This document shows, one piece after another, positions 1-11,119 of a stretch of 64,000 bases of DNA. The stretch is from positions 297,334,982-297,398,981 of the forward strand of contig NC_089490.1 of assembly GCF_036850765.1 (NCBI RefSeq). The letters are read 5' to 3'. How positions within the stretch are numbered: the first letter of the stretch is position 1; every line of letters begins with the position of its first letter. The notes beneath the pieces were generated by a model. That model worked only from the letters and a program-made list of their open reading frames with translations, made no database searches and was not told where the DNA came from. The DNA comes from Saccopteryx bilineata. Its lineage: Eukaryota > Chordata > Mammalia > Chiroptera > Emballonuridae. A program made the translations under genes and the position numbers.

Positions 1-1250
1 GAGTAATAAAACTAAGGCAGTTGCATGGGGATGGAAATTAAAGAGTGGATTCAATCCGTATCTAGGAGATAGAAACAACAGAATTCAGTGACTGATGAGG
101 TGTGGCTAAAAAGAGGAAAAAGAACAGGAGATAATGACTTCAAGATTCCTGGCGTGGGTGACTGGGTGGATGGTGGAGGGAAGGACGGCCGTGAGAAATG
201 GGGTGGGGAACTGAAAAGTGAATTCAATTTGGGCCATGTTATGTTTCAGGTATCTGTGAGTCAACCAAGTGAAGAAGACTATTAGGCAGTTGTAATGCGG
301 TCTGGAGTCCAGGAGAGAGGCTTGGACAGGCTCTGTGAGTCACCGGCATGTAGATGATCACGGCAACTGGGAAATAAATGAGTTCACCCATGGAAAGAAT
401 AAAGAATGAGAAGAAAAACCTGATGAGCTCTTAATCCTAGGGAGGACAGCACTTAAAGACCTAAAGTCAGAAAGCAACCGGAAGAACAGTCTAAATAAAA
501 AAAAAATTTTTTTTTAAAAAGGAGTAAGAAGAACAAGAAAAAGGGATAACGAAGACAATTGAGAAATTCTTCAGGATGGGCTGGTGTTAGGGGAGAATCA
601 AGTGTCAATAGCTGGCAAAATTACAAATACAACTGATGGCCAAGTGTATGCAAACAAAGTGTGGGAGAGCGGACGATTTCTGAAGACCGTGCAAAGGCAG
701 TTGTAGTGTTGTGGTAGAGACAGTGCCTATTCTTTCAAAAATGGGCAAGCAGACTGGAAATGAAACAGCGGCAATAAATATTCTTTGGTCTATTCTCGTA
801 AGGATGCTATTTGGGAAGGAATAGGAAGCAATCAGTGAAGGAGAATAGGAGGGAGAATTATTTTTAAAAAGAATTGATTTATAAACGGGTGGAAAAGCCA
901 GTAGAGAGGCAGTGGGAGTAAGGATATGCAGCAGGATTAGTACTAGATAGTGAGAAAGAACTCTTGTTTTGAGATTGTCGAGAATTCTATGTAGTAGAAT
1001 TTCTTAGGGTAAAGAGAAATGAAGAGAACTCTTACCTAATAAGCTGTCTTTCTGTAAAAGCGAGGAACCAAGCTACTTCCCGAGAGTAAGGATGGTGTGA
1101 GTCAAATAAGAGGTTGGTGAATGTAGATGGAATGGCCGATGTTGGAAATGGAGGGACAGTTAGGTCTAAAATTTGTGAGTACTAGAGTTCCTAAATGATC
1201 TTAGAAAATATAAATTTGTAATTGAGCAAAATTCCATATATTTCTCCCAA
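1..1250. repeat. Purine-rich, probably ancient mammal-wide interspersed repeat; family not assigned
   Basis: No defensible gene. The strand is strongly purine rich. Phrases such as 'gtgactgggtggatggtgga' (about 157) and 'ttaggcagttgtaatgcggt' (about 283), followed by a GAG-rich run, match a long old repeat I remember being dispersed through mammalian genomes. I cannot name its family. Other stretches of the window (44110-44400, 53085-53560, 61095-61390) look like different parts of the same consensus. The 65-codon ORF at 88-285 has no recognisable domain and is treated as chance. Confidence 0.35.
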
Positions 1251-1594
1251 GCACTTGGCAGGTTCAGTGTAGCAGTGAAGAAGGCAGATTTAATGATTGA
1301 TTCAGGTGTGATGACTATCAGAGGAGGGAGAATAAAGAGACAAAGGAAGTCAGAATTCTGGCAAAAAAATGGAGATGAGAATACTGTAGTGTCTGAATAG
1401 TCTCAGCTAAGGAATTCTTAGGCAAGAGACAGAACTATGGGAAACAGATATTGAGCTAGGTGAAGGTACAAAACCTCTGCTCATTTCTAAGCTTTAACTC
1501 AAAGAAATGCTTTTTCTCTCATTCCTCATCTTCAACCCAACAGTTCTGCTCTTAACAGTGTATCTAACAATATTGCCATACAAATGCAAAGTAT
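1251..1594. other. Unassigned sequence
   Basis: AT-rich, no long ORF, no clear repeat signature. I see nothing in it that I can support as a gene or element. Confidence 0.5.
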
Positions 1595-2050
1595 TTTTAC
1601 TGTGGCATTGTCTGTATTAACAAAAGACTGGAAATGACATGAATTTCCATCAATATAGATTTGGTAAATAAATTAGGGAGGCGTGAGATAACGGAATACT
1701 ACGCAACAATTAAATAGAGTGAGGCAGGTCTGTCTAATAGATTAATGCACAGCAACTCTAAGATGTGTTAAGTGAAAATGCAAGAGGCAAAAATGTATGT
1801 ATTCCATGCCACTGTTTGTATAGATTTAAAGCAATTTATATGCATGCACATGTGTATATACCCACAATAGTTCATAATATACTTGGAAGGATAGAAAAAG
1901 TAGGGTATGGCAATTACTTCTGGAGATGGTATTATGTGGGTGCGGTAGAGATGGGAAAAAAAGGACCTACTCTCACCTTACCTTATACAGTTTATTTTTT
2001 TCAACCTTTTATTACATATACATATAATTACATGGACAAAAAAATTTTTT
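1595..2050 (+). mobile_element. Ancient L1-type LINE 3' end, degraded
   Basis: The segment reads like the decayed end of a LINE: 'aaaagactggaaatgacatg', then a 'ggaatactacgcaacaatta' stretch (the usual 'tggaatactatgcagcaatt' of old L1 3' ends), then 'gtgttaagtgaaaatgcaag'. The 96-codon ORF at 1765-2055 runs through this tract and is a by-product. The exact subfamily cannot be set by eye. Confidence 0.45.
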
Positions 2051-2510
2051 TTTAATTAATCTGCCATCATTATACTGTCTCCATTAGCGGTGAGGGCTAG
2101 TAAAGCAACATACTTAAGCACATTTGTGCTTGCATTTATCTGAGTCCTTCTGGACTAGTAGATGTTTAGTTACAATAGATTGAATCAGATTGCTCAGTAT
2201 ATGCAACATTTTTTATGCCCTGAACCAGTAAGACCTTCCACTGAGGTTTTCAGAAAAAGGGGCTATTTCTGATAACAATGGCATGTAGAAGACATTCAAG
2301 TTGAATTGTCCTACTGTTAAATGCTAAGCTGAAAGAACATACTGTAGGAACATGCGTTCACCATTTTCAGAGCTTAAGGAATAAAATGATTTTATAAATG
2401 TTCAGGTATAAATCTACTGAAAGTTCAATATAATGTTTTAAGTAATAAACATTTCTTGCTTGACTTTAAAAAAACCTTTTTTTTTTTTTTTTAGGCACAA
2501 AGTACAGCAT

Positions 2511-2752
2511 AGGGCCGTGATGGCGAACCTTTTTATAAAAACCGCTCACTTTTGCAGTGCTGGTCAACCTGGTCCCTCCTGCCCACTAGTGGGTATTCCA
2601 GCTTTCATAGTGGGCGGTAGCGGAGCAACAAAATGATGCTGCGATTGGCCCACCATGAAAGCTGGACCGCCCACTAGTGGGAGGCAGGGACTAGGTTGAC
2701 CAGCACTGCAAAAGTAGGTGGTTTTTATAAAAAGGTTCGCCATCACGGGCTT
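2511..2752. mobile_element. Foldback (near-palindromic) MITE with ~100-bp terminal inverted repeats
   Basis: The left arm starting 'ccgtgatggcgaaccttttt' (2515) is repeated in reverse complement at the right end (to 2748). Complementarity continues inward for roughly 100 bases per arm with scattered mismatches: 'ttttgcagtgctggtcaacc' pairs with its complement at about 2695-2715. Each arm also carries its own small palindrome, CCCACTAGTGGG, at 2582-2593 and 2667-2678. About 30 bases remain as a loop. The terminal 'GTGATGGCGAACC' motif is the sort of end seen in hAT-type non-autonomous elements, which is established for bats; the assignment here is inference. No convincing 8-bp or TA target duplication is visible, so the exact ends may be off by a few bases. 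It encodes no transposase. Confidence 0.75.
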
Positions 2753-2789
2753 TGGGAATATAGTCAATGGTATTCTAATAACTACAATA

Positions 2790-2930
2790 TGTATGGTGCC
2801 AGATGGGCATGATCTGTTGGGATGGTCAGTGAGTTATCTAATGTCTAATCACTGGGGTATATATCTCAAACTAATATAATATTGTATGTCAACTGTAATT
2901 TAAAAATAAAAAAATTATTTAAATTAAAAT
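2790..2930 (+). mobile_element. Old L1 3'-UTR tail
   Basis: 'gatggtcagtgagttatcta', 'ctcaaactaatataatattg' and 'tatgtcaactgtaatttaaa' are the classic last ~120 bases of older mammalian L1 elements, ending in an A-rich tail. There is no coding capacity. Confidence 0.7.
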
Positions 2931-4540
2931 TGAAAGAAAAAACTTTTTATTTAAACATCTTTAGGGCAGTACTTACCTAGGAGAGCATTTACCACATAAA
3001 TAGTGAAAATTGTTAGTACTTTTCAAGCAAAGAAGAGACAGTTTTTAACTGTAATATATACAGACGGCACCTACATTTCAGCTTTATTTCTAAAATGACA
3101 TATGTATGATGCTGTTACCCATGCCATGCTAAATGTTCGTACAGAATCCACAGTCATATTATTTGGTGAGACAGCCCAAAAGTTCCATGCAAAGCTGTAT
3201 GGTATAGGCCGTAAGATGGAGAAAACCCAAATATACTTGGAGAAATCCTGAAAAAAGTATAATGTACCACACAAGCAGCTTTTGTAATGCCCAAGTCTGG
3301 TATGTATTCATCATTCAAAACTAACAGCGACTACTGCCAAAGCCCACATTGTTTTCAGTACTGATTTATACTGTGGTTGGTTTGGGGGTGAAGGGAGGAG
3401 AAAGAGACAGAGCGAAAACTAGAAAGCAAGAGAGAGACTAAACTTTTATACCAAATACTGGTCTCAAGTGTTCACTTCTCTGCCTTCATGACATCAGATT
3501 ATTTTGAACCAATTCAGCAGGATCTACAGTGAGTCTGACCATTGGACACACATGTGCTTGGTCAGTCAGCTTAGAAGGTGAGCCACAGGTTCAAGGAGAA
3601 ACGCAAACACTACTTCTCCTGTTTATAATAAGTGCTCTTGTGCCTCTAAATCCTGAGACTACTACTCACTGGGATGTCATTGGTCCCTTTATACTTGGAG
3701 AGTTATACATTCCTTCCAAATTTGGTTTAAATGTTCTTCCTCCCTGTTTCTTCACATTGTTCTTAGTGCTACTACAACTCTGTGTTCACACACATCTATT
3801 AAAGCACTTCTGACAGATTTCTATCATGATTAATATGGGTCGAGGCCTATAATGATGGCTATCTGCTTCCCCATTGGTCTATAAGGCCCATGGGGGCAGA
3901 GGCCTTGTCTTTTCATCTTTGACCCCCCAACAGAAAGCAGTGACTTGGGGGGGCACATCTTCCACAGCTTCAGTTTCCTCCCATTAATGCAGAAAAAATA
4001 ATTTCAGTCTTGAATGTTTGCTTTAAAAGATTAAAAATAATAGCACAATGTCAAGGAAAGAAGGAAACCAAGAAGAACTCAAGACCAAGAACACACTGAG
4101 CAGCCATATTCTCCTCTGGGTGGTCATATGTTATCAGGCTGCTTCAGGAGCAGACTGAGCAGGTCCGCAGAGAGAAGAGTGAACCAGACCGCCAGTGACA
4201 TGGACTGAGTCATGCATGGGTCTCCCTACAGCTTCCCAATTTCAAGTCCAGTCCACCTGCATTCTTCACCATTAAAGCAAATGATCTTAAAGCACAACAT
4301 GATTGAGAAAGAAGAGTTATTATTATTTGCTAACTGACAGCTTCCAAAGAAGAGAGCAGAAACACAAGTAGCAAACTGGGAGGAGCTTATATCCCTAATG
4401 TTTATACGGTACCTTTTGAACATCTGGGGTGATTTGTTATCAGACATGCAAGGAGGTTTCCTTGGCACATATCCAAACATAAAACATGCTGTTTCTGTCC
4501 ACAGTCTAGATTATACATTATGACTTTTTGTACTTGGTAT
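2931..4540. other. Unassigned sequence with a short LINE2-like piece
   Basis: No gene supported. A short stretch at about 3878-3950 ('aggcccatgggggcagaggc' then 'cttgtcttttcatctttgac') resembles the LINE2 3' end on the plus strand. Small ORFs at 3071-3274 (minus), 3529-3813 (plus) and 4226-4480 (minus) have no recognisable domain or splice context and are taken as chance. Confidence 0.4.
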
Positions 4541-4544
4541 ATAA

Positions 4545-4690
4545 ATACACACTGACTTGCCAACCAGAATACAGGCTCCTAGAGAGATAAAATTTTATCT
4601 TCTTTCCTTATAGTCCCCATAGAATCAAGCCCACTACTGAACACATAATTGATTCTTAGTAACTTTATCCATATTTCCAAATGAATAAAT
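4545..4690 (+). mobile_element. LINE2 3'-end fragment
   Basis: Diverged match to the L2 tail: an 'aatacaggctcctagagag' block, then 'gaacacataattgattctta', ending 'atgaataaat' just before a younger SINE insertion. It is ancient and non-coding. Confidence 0.5.
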
Positions 4691-4729
4691 CCAACTTTAA
4701 TTAAGCCTTAATGCATGCATGAAATTCTT

Positions 4730-4916
4730 TTTTTAAAAAATTTTTATTTTATTTATTCATTTTAGAGAGGAGAGAGAGAGGAGAGAGAGACAGGGGGGAG
4801 GAGCTGGAAGCATCAACTCCCATATGTGCCTTGACCAGGCAAGCCCAGGGTTTCGAACCGGTGACCTCAGTATTTCCAGGTCGACGCTTTATCCACTGCG
4901 CCACCACAGGTCAGGC
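4730..4916 (-). mobile_element. Short bat-type tRNA-derived SINE (minus strand)
   Basis: Read on the minus strand it starts with the tRNA-like head 'CCTGACCTGTGGTGGCGCAG' and 'TGGATAAAGCGTCGACCTGG'. A B-box-like region, the 'GGGCTTGCCTGGTCAAGGCA' body and a CT-rich tail ending in A/T follow. Flanks carry a perfect 10-bp duplication TGAAATTCTT (4720-4729 and 4917-4926), which shows L1-mediated insertion. Same subfamily as 12584-12770, 14232-14440 and 51731-51907. Confidence 0.93.
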
Positions 4917-4926
4917 TGAAATTCTT

Positions 4927-5324
4927 ATATGAGGTAACAAGGGGAGTAGAGAGGCCAAGGGATCAAAGATGGGCATTCATGTCTCTTCTCAAAATATATA
5001 CTCCCTCTGGATGATTTAATACACACCCAAAGTTTCAACCACTACATCCGTACTGATGGTGTTCATACCTTCATCTCTAACTCAGGGCTTTACTTTGTTC
5101 TCCAAACTCTATTCCTGTCCAGGTAGTTGCTGGACATAATGACCCTATCTCAACATCTCAAACACTGATTTTTCAAGTGTCTTTAAATATTGTTTTCTCC
5201 TCCAAACTTGCCCCTCTCCCTGCACTCTTGATCTCAGAGTATGAGCACCACCACTTGCCATCCAGCCTACCGCACTAGAAAACTGTGAGTCATTCCTAAA
5301 TCTGTCTTTCTCCCTTCACTTAGG
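4927..5324. other. Unassigned sequence
   Basis: Pyrimidine-rich, without long ORFs. It may be a decayed old repeat but I cannot assign it. Confidence 0.4.
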
Positions 5325-5870
5325 AGAGCAGTGTGGTGTATATAAAAGGACACAGGATTAAAAGTCTGACAGGCCTGGTCCTGGCTGGTTGGCTCAGTGG
5401 TAGAGCATCGTCCTAGTGTGTGGAAGTCCCAGGTTCAATCCCCAGCCAGGGAACACAGGAGAAGCACTCATCAGCTTCTCCACCCTTTCCCCTCTATTTC
5501 TCTCTGTCTCTCTTTTCCCTCCCACAGCCAAGGCTCCATTGGCAAAGTTGGCCCAGGCACTGAGGATGGCTCCATGGCCTCCACCTCAGGCACTAGAATT
5601 GTTCTGGCTGCAACGAAGCAATGCCCCAGATGGGCAGAGCATTGCTCCCTAGTGGGCATGCTGGGTGGATCCCAGTGGAGCGCATGCGGGAGTCTGTCTC
5701 TCTGCCTCCCTGCATCTCACTTCAGAAAAATACAAAAAAAAGTCTGACAGGCCTGATTTTGAGTTTACCACTTATTAGTTGTGTGGCCTTGAAAACAATA
5801 ATGCCCGGTGATCTGTTATCTTTATTTGTAAAGTAGGACTGTTAATGCCTATCTTAGAAGAATGTTTAAC
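5325..5870 (+). mobile_element. MIR SINE split by a younger SINE
   Basis: The left part (5325-5377: 'gagcagtgtggtgtatataa' to 'aagtctgacaggcctg') and the right part (5741-5870: 'gagtttaccacttattagtt', 'gtgtggccttgaaaac', 'ttatttgtaaagtaggact') together follow the MIR consensus (tRNA head, then 'cacttactagctgtgtgacc', then 'tctgtaaaatggggat'). The 363-bp SINE at 5378-5740 interrupts them, which gives a clear order of insertion. Confidence 0.7.
5378..5740 (+). mobile_element. Long bat-type tRNA-derived SINE (plus strand)
   Basis: The head 'CCTGGCTGGTTGGCTCAGTG' contains an A-box-like TGGCTCAGTGG, and 'GGTTCAATCCC' is the B-box-like motif. The long body follows ('ccaaggctccattggcaaag', 'ctgaggatggctccatggcc', 'gtgggcatgctgggtggatc') and ends in 'cttcagaaaaatacaaaaaa'. 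A 15-bp duplication AGTCTGACAGGCCTG flanks it (5363-5377 and 5741-5755). ORFs inside (5397-5747, 5416-5652, 5471-5659 minus) are by-products of a Pol III SINE and are not genes. Confidence 0.95.
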
Positions 5871-6086
5871 AACTAGATATAACATATACAGTTGTAGACT
5901 TCAACCCTGTTTTTCTCCCCCTTAACTATGTTGTATGCCTTTATTGTGTCATAGAGCATATGGTAGTTGGTTTATTTAAAAGTCCTAACAAAACTCTAAG
6001 CAAATTGAGAAGGGGACTCTAATACCTCCAATACTTTGAATTGAAGGAATAGCAGCATAGTTTTCCCTAAAAGCTTTGAAACTACA

Positions 6087-6117
<31 letters not shown>

Positions 6118-6650
6118 GAAAGAAAAGCATGACAAAAGACATAGGAAACAGTGACAGAGTAAATAAAAATATATCTTGTTAGACTTCATCTATAAAGTTT
6201 GTATATATTTGGTGTATGTAAAGTACCTATTTTTCAAAAGCATTTGCAAAAAGGTAAGGAACATTGTAAGAATAGAATAACATGCCATACTTTTCAGAGT
6301 GGAAGAAGACTAAAAAATATCTTGCTAGACAATCTAAATTAGACAGAAATCCCTTAGACAATCAAAACGACGGTGACCATGGAGTGTTTGGACTGGGTAG
6401 CAGGGGGACATGATGGTACAGGAAGGCACGGCCAAGAATTGCCTTTCTGTGACTCACCACGCCTACAAAAATGGTGGCTTCTGAGAAATACAATTTAGAA
6501 GAAAATACCTATAATAAAATGTGTGGTGTCACATTAAAAATATTATTCACTTAGATGAGGAAGCCTTCAATTATTTTCACTTAGAAAGCAGAACTTTGAA
6601 ATCAGTAAGAATCAACCTGAAGATCTCAGGGGGTTTATGGTAGCACATTT
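5871..6650. other. Unassigned sequence with a 29-base A tract
   Basis: A poly(A) run lies at about 6089-6117. It could be the tail of an old retroelement, but no body is recognisable upstream. No gene is supported. Confidence 0.4.
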
Positions 6651-6880
6651 GCTTATTTATTGGTTTATTCATTTCTCATTCACCAAATATTTATTAAGGG
6701 CCAACTACAAGCCAAGGCTGTGATAGGTATGGTGGGAAACAAAGCAGGCACAGTTCCTATAATGAGAGATATTACAATTTTAAAAGGAAAGACAGGTAAA
6801 CAATCAAGAACAATAAATGCCATATATTCTCTATTGGACATTACTCTAGAATGCTATAAAAACAGATAGGAAGAATACTT
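6651..6880. mobile_element. Mammal-wide old repeat (LINE2/MIR class)
   Basis: 'ttcaccaaatatttattaag' with 'gtgataggtatggtgggaaa' and 'caggcacagttcctataatg' follows the familiar 'caacaaatatttattgagc...ggcactgtgctagg' block of ancient mammalian repeats. The 69-codon ORF at 6660-6869 lies within it and is chance. Confidence 0.5.
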
Positions 6881-7029
6881 AACCAATCTGGGATTAAAAG
6901 GAAACACTTTCTTCAAGATATAAGAATAGAAGAATTATAGGCAGGAGGGCATAGAATATGCAAAAACTTGCAGGTGAGAAATGTCTCAAGTGGGAGAAAA
7001 CTTGAACTTCAAAATGAAACATCTAAAGA

Positions 7030-7960
7030 TTAGATTATGATATATTATGATTCGTTTATCCAGTCACTTACTAAGGTCCATCATTTTTTGGGTTGTTTCC
7101 AGTTTTGGGTCACTGTAAGTTTTCATTTCTCTTGAGTAAATACTTAAGATTTGCAAGATCATATAATAAGTATTCTCAACTTTATAAGAAATTAGCAAAC
7201 TGTTCCCAAAAGTTGTCATGCCATCTTTTAGCTCACCATGAAGTAGGAGAGTTCTTATTTCTTTCTCAGTGTTCTTGTCAATATTTTATATTACTACTTT
7301 TTAAAATTTTAGTCATTCTATAGGTCTGAAGTATATTTCATTATAATTTAAATTTGTATTTCCTTGATGACTTGTGATGTTAACATCTTTTTATATGGTT
7401 ACTAGCCATTTGTATTTTATCCTTTGTAAAATTTCTTTATTTAATTTGCCACTTTGAAAAGTTGTGTTAATTATTTTATTATTGAATTCTAAGAGTTCTT
7501 TATTACTGATTCAAGAGCTTTGCTAGTTATATGTGTTATAAATAATTTCTTTTAGTAGTATGTAGCCTGCCATTTCATTAAGTTTCTTCTTTGAAAAACA
7601 TATGTTTAAATTTTTGAAGAACCCCAATTTATCAATATATTCTGTTATGGTACTGCTTTTTTCCTTTTTCCTAGGTTTGTTTCTAGAAGATATATAGTCA
7701 TAATCTTTATATTTAGGTATATACTCCATCTTGAATTAAGTTTGTATATGGTGTGAGGTAAGAGTTGCAGTTCATTGTTTTGGATATGAAGATTACATTC
7801 CAATTGTTTCAATACCATTTATTGAAAATACTATCATTTCCATATTGAATTACCCTGTAGAAAATCAATTCCATTTCTATTGATTTTTTTTTTTACTTGA
7901 CTATGCATTACATATTTTTCTTTTTTTATTGTATACTAGATATTTTGGACAATACAATTG
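7030..7960 (-). mobile_element. Ancient L1 ORF2 fragment (minus strand), multiply disabled
   Basis: On the plus strand the text runs as reverse-complemented L1 ORF2: 'tgggttgtttccagttttgg' (the TWKQP-coding block), 'ccttgatgacttgtgatgtt', 'attctaagagttctttatta', and later 'caataccatttattgaaaat' (the region coding for the NNT-type block). Many substitutions and stops show great age. The small ORFs here are remnants. Confidence 0.75.
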
Positions 7961-8875
7961 TAGAGAATTAAGACTGCTCTCTTTTGCTTTTTTTTTTTAA
8001 CAAAAAATTACTGGCTAATCTCACAGAATTTGTGTGGGCTTGATTTTATACTTTATTAGTTATGAACTATGGAAAACCCCAAGGTATTTTGCCAAGGTAT
8101 TATGGTTTCTTAGGGCAATTTTATAGTAGGTCTAACTCTATAGCATGATCTTTACTCTTCAGACATGGCCTTTCTGTTGGCTCAGTTGGATGCCAGCGGT
8201 GTTAAACAGACCGTAGAGAAACCTCTCTACACTGGCAAGACTGGCAGTGTCTGTAAGTACTGCTTAATCTCCAATATCTTTGTTCAGCTCTTAACCCAAT
8301 CGCAGCTGCTAGCCATTAGCCTCTGGCAATTTTCCTTGAGTGTATGCAGCTCACCCTCAGCCACGGACATAGGTTGTCCATCACAAAGATATCTGGGACA
8401 GCTCCCTTCTCTGTGATGTCCTATCCATCACACTGCAGCGACTTTAGTAGTCCAGAACTTCCGCCTCTGCAGCTTCAGCTCAGTGGGACTATCCACCCTG
8501 CTTAGACTCTACCTCTGTGTGCTCTAGTTGGAAAACTGTTCTGAGACAGAGAACTGGTGATCTTCGGCTCACTTCGAGTTTCCCTCCTCAAAGGTCACAG
8601 GCTTAAACTGGCTACTGTCCATTGCTTGAAAAACTGTTGCCTGATATGTTTTGTTCAGTTTAAGAAATGCTTATGGCAAAAAGCCTGGCGTGGTACCATT
8701 TACTCCATGACAGCTGGAAGCTGAAAATCTTTCTGCTTAGGTATTTAAGCAGAGAAGTAAAATATCCTATTTGTACTTTAGAAGGTTTTTTTCTGGTTAT
8801 AATAGCAAGTGAATTAGAAGGAAATAAGATTAGGGGCCGAAACATAACATGTGGCAGTAATCCTAGAAAAAACTT
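7961..8875. other. Unassigned sequence, possibly further old L1
   Basis: The first part may continue the decayed L1. The 83-codon ORF at 8165-8416 has no recognisable domain. I do not support a gene. Confidence 0.35.
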
Positions 8876-9227
8876 ACTTTTTTTCTTTAGGTGAGAGGAG
8901 GGGAGATAGTGAGGCAGACTCCCACATGCACCCCAAATGGGATCCACCCGGCAACCCTGTCTGGGACCAAGGACTCGAATCAGCAAAGCTATCCTAAGCA
9001 CCGGAGGCTGTTGTGCTCGGACCAACTGAGCAATCCTTGGAGCCCAGGGCGATACTCGAACCAATCAATCTACTGATTGTAGGAGGAGAAGATGAAGAGA
9101 AGGGGAAGGGGAAGGTGACCGGGGTGAGGGTAGGGGAGAAGCAGATGGTTGCTTCTCCTTTGTGCCCTGAATGGAAATCAAATGCAGGACGTCTATATGC
9201 TGGACCACTGAGCCACTGGCTAGGGTC
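8876..9227 (-). mobile_element. Diverged long tRNA-derived SINE (minus strand)
   Basis: The right end 'ggaccactgagccactggct' is a reverse-complemented tRNA-like head, with the diverged B-box region before it. 'gagaagcagatggttgcttc' and 'gcagactcccacatgcaccc', then 'gggatccacccggcaaccct', are SINE-body landmarks shared with 40662-41046 and 60033-60436. The middle differs from those two (extra block 'accaactgagcaatccttgg' to 'aatcaatctactgattgtag'), so it is a distinct and older subfamily. No flanking duplication is evident. ORFs on both strands over this interval are by-products. Confidence 0.8.
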
Positions 9228-9302
9228 AAATTGCACACTTAATAAATACATATTTCATACTCATCACATTCCAGTCATAGTTCTCATTTTAGTATGAACT
9301 CA

Positions 9303-9598
9303 TGTATAGTATTTTCCCATGTATAAGATACACCAGTTTTTTTAAAAATTAGGGGTCTAAAAACTGGGTGCGTCTGATACAGTGGTTATAGGTTTTTTAT
9401 GTGCATTTCCCACTTTTTCACGTGGATGAAGAGTTGTATGAATTTTATGACGAATAAAACTTGAGTTCAATAACTTTATATAATACATTTTTTTCAAATT
9501 TTGGGCCTTCAAATTTATATGTGTTTTATATATGGGAGCATCTTTTAAATGAGGAAATATGGTAATCATCAAAAGGGGAAATACGGTAGTCATCAAAA
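9303..9598. mobile_element. Probable DNA-transposon MITE ('cccatgtataaga' type)
   Basis: Left end 'tagtattttccca' (about 9306) and right end 'ggggaaatacggta' (about 9575-9588) are imperfect inverted repeats. The interior repeats 'gtataaga' and 'gggtctaaaaactgggtgcg', as in a dispersed vertebrate MITE-like family I remember but cannot name. At its right end a 24-bp unit is duplicated in tandem: 9552-9574 and 9576-9598, both of form GGAAATAyGGTArTCATCAAAA. No transposase is encoded. Confidence 0.5.
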
Positions 9599-9604
9599 AT
9601 CCTA

Positions 9605-9765
9605 TGGTATAAGTACTATTGGTATCTCCATTTTACAGGTTGGAAAACTGAGGTACACAGAGGCTAAGTAACTTGACCAAGGTCAGAAATGGAGCTAGAG
9701 TTGAACTCAGGCTGCCTGAGCCCGGAGCCCATGATCGTTAGCACCGTGCAATGCTGTGGAATAGG
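9605..9765 (-). mobile_element. MIR SINE fragment (minus strand)
   Basis: 'ctccattttacaggttggaa', 'aactgaggtacacagaggct', 'aagtaacttgaccaaggtca' and 'gttgaactcaggctgcctga' is the reverse-complemented MIR core, very recognisable. Confidence 0.9.
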
Positions 9766-11115
9766 AGCCCAGACTAAAGTAATGAGAATGAGCCACCTTC
9801 ATGTGTGTGGATAGGATGTGCTGCCCTTCCTGGACACTATTATCAGCAAATGTTCTGTGTTCCCAGAGTGAGCAGACAAAAACCAGGCATCTTGGGGGAT
9901 AAAGAAAGGAATTCAAAGCAGAAAAGATTTGCTGCCTACAGTTCAGCTAAAGAATGTCAAAAGATGGCATGAAATCATGTAATAAGTAATCGCAAACAAA
10001 TATACTACAGACTAATTCCTGAAGGGCTATGCTGATGCTGAGGGAAGAGACAATTGCAAGGATGAGAAAGACCATCTGTAAGTTATAAGGCTAGAGTCTA
10101 TTGTTAGGAAGCTTACATGTGACAGGAAAATGTCAGCCACCTATCTGAGAGCAAAGGACAGCACATCTCTGTTGAGAACGTGTCTTATAACCTTAAAAAG
10201 GCAATTGTCTCTGAGCCTAAAATGATAACATTGGAAAGGATACATGACTGAGTTCATTTTTATTTAAAAAAAAAAGTCCATGAAATTTTCTGTAAAAATA
10301 AGCTTTGGTGCAATTGCTGGGGGGAAGAGCAATATTAGAGAGAATAATGAAACTAGGATATGAAAAAAAATGATGAAAATTTGCCATTCTTGGAGCAAAG
10401 AGTAAAACAAAATCTCTGTCATTATGAAATGCCCCATTTGCGAGGTCAGGGAAAGTGGCAGCTGAGGCTACACTCCGAATCTCCAGGAAGGTTAGGAGCT
10501 CAGAACATCTGGGTTGAGGTCACCATGTCATGTGTACCAAGTTAAGGGTGTCTTCTGAATTTTAGTGATAAACAGCCATTAATATTAAAACATGCCATAA
10601 AAATCATGCTTTTAAAGAGCACTGTTTCAATCATCTGTGGAAAACTGTGTCCTGCTGATAACCTAAATACATGACTTAAGCCATTTGCCGCTCATGCCGA
10701 CATGAAGGAGAATGACGCCAGAGCCGCCTCCAGCAGTGAGTGAGTTTGCTGGGAACCTGCTGCTCGTTGTTGGTGCTTTCACATCCCTGCTACCGGCATG
10801 TTCTCCACAGGAGTCCCGCAGGTGCCTTTCCTGGGGGAGGTGGGTTTACCTGACGGAGGTCTAGGGAGGTAATGGCACAGGCCAGTATGAAAACAGGACA
10901 GAGTTCACAGTGTGATAAATGGTTGACTCAACTCAAGGTACACATGCAAGTCAGAAAGCTTTACTTAACACACAGTCTGATAGAAATACCACCAATTTTG
11001 GTGGGTAATTACTCCAGATTCAAATTCTGTTTAATCAACCTTGTCCAAGTTATGTGAGTTCTCTTAACCTTGCATTCTTCATCCATTAAAAAACAAAAAA
11101 CAAAAAAAAACTTAA
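9766..11115. other. Unassigned sequence
   Basis: No gene is supported. The interval 10680-10870 is richer in C+G than its surroundings and reads as unique sequence ('catgccgacatgaaggagaa', 'ggaggtgggtttacctgacg'); no ORF longer than about 60 codons crosses it. Small ORFs at 9707-9916, 10360-10545 and 10872-11057 have no recognisable domains. Confidence 0.35.
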
Positions 11116-11119
11116 ATCA

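Noticed and set aside
5397..5747. 116-codon frame
   Set aside because: Entirely within a SINE with flanking duplications; Pol III repeat, not a protein gene.
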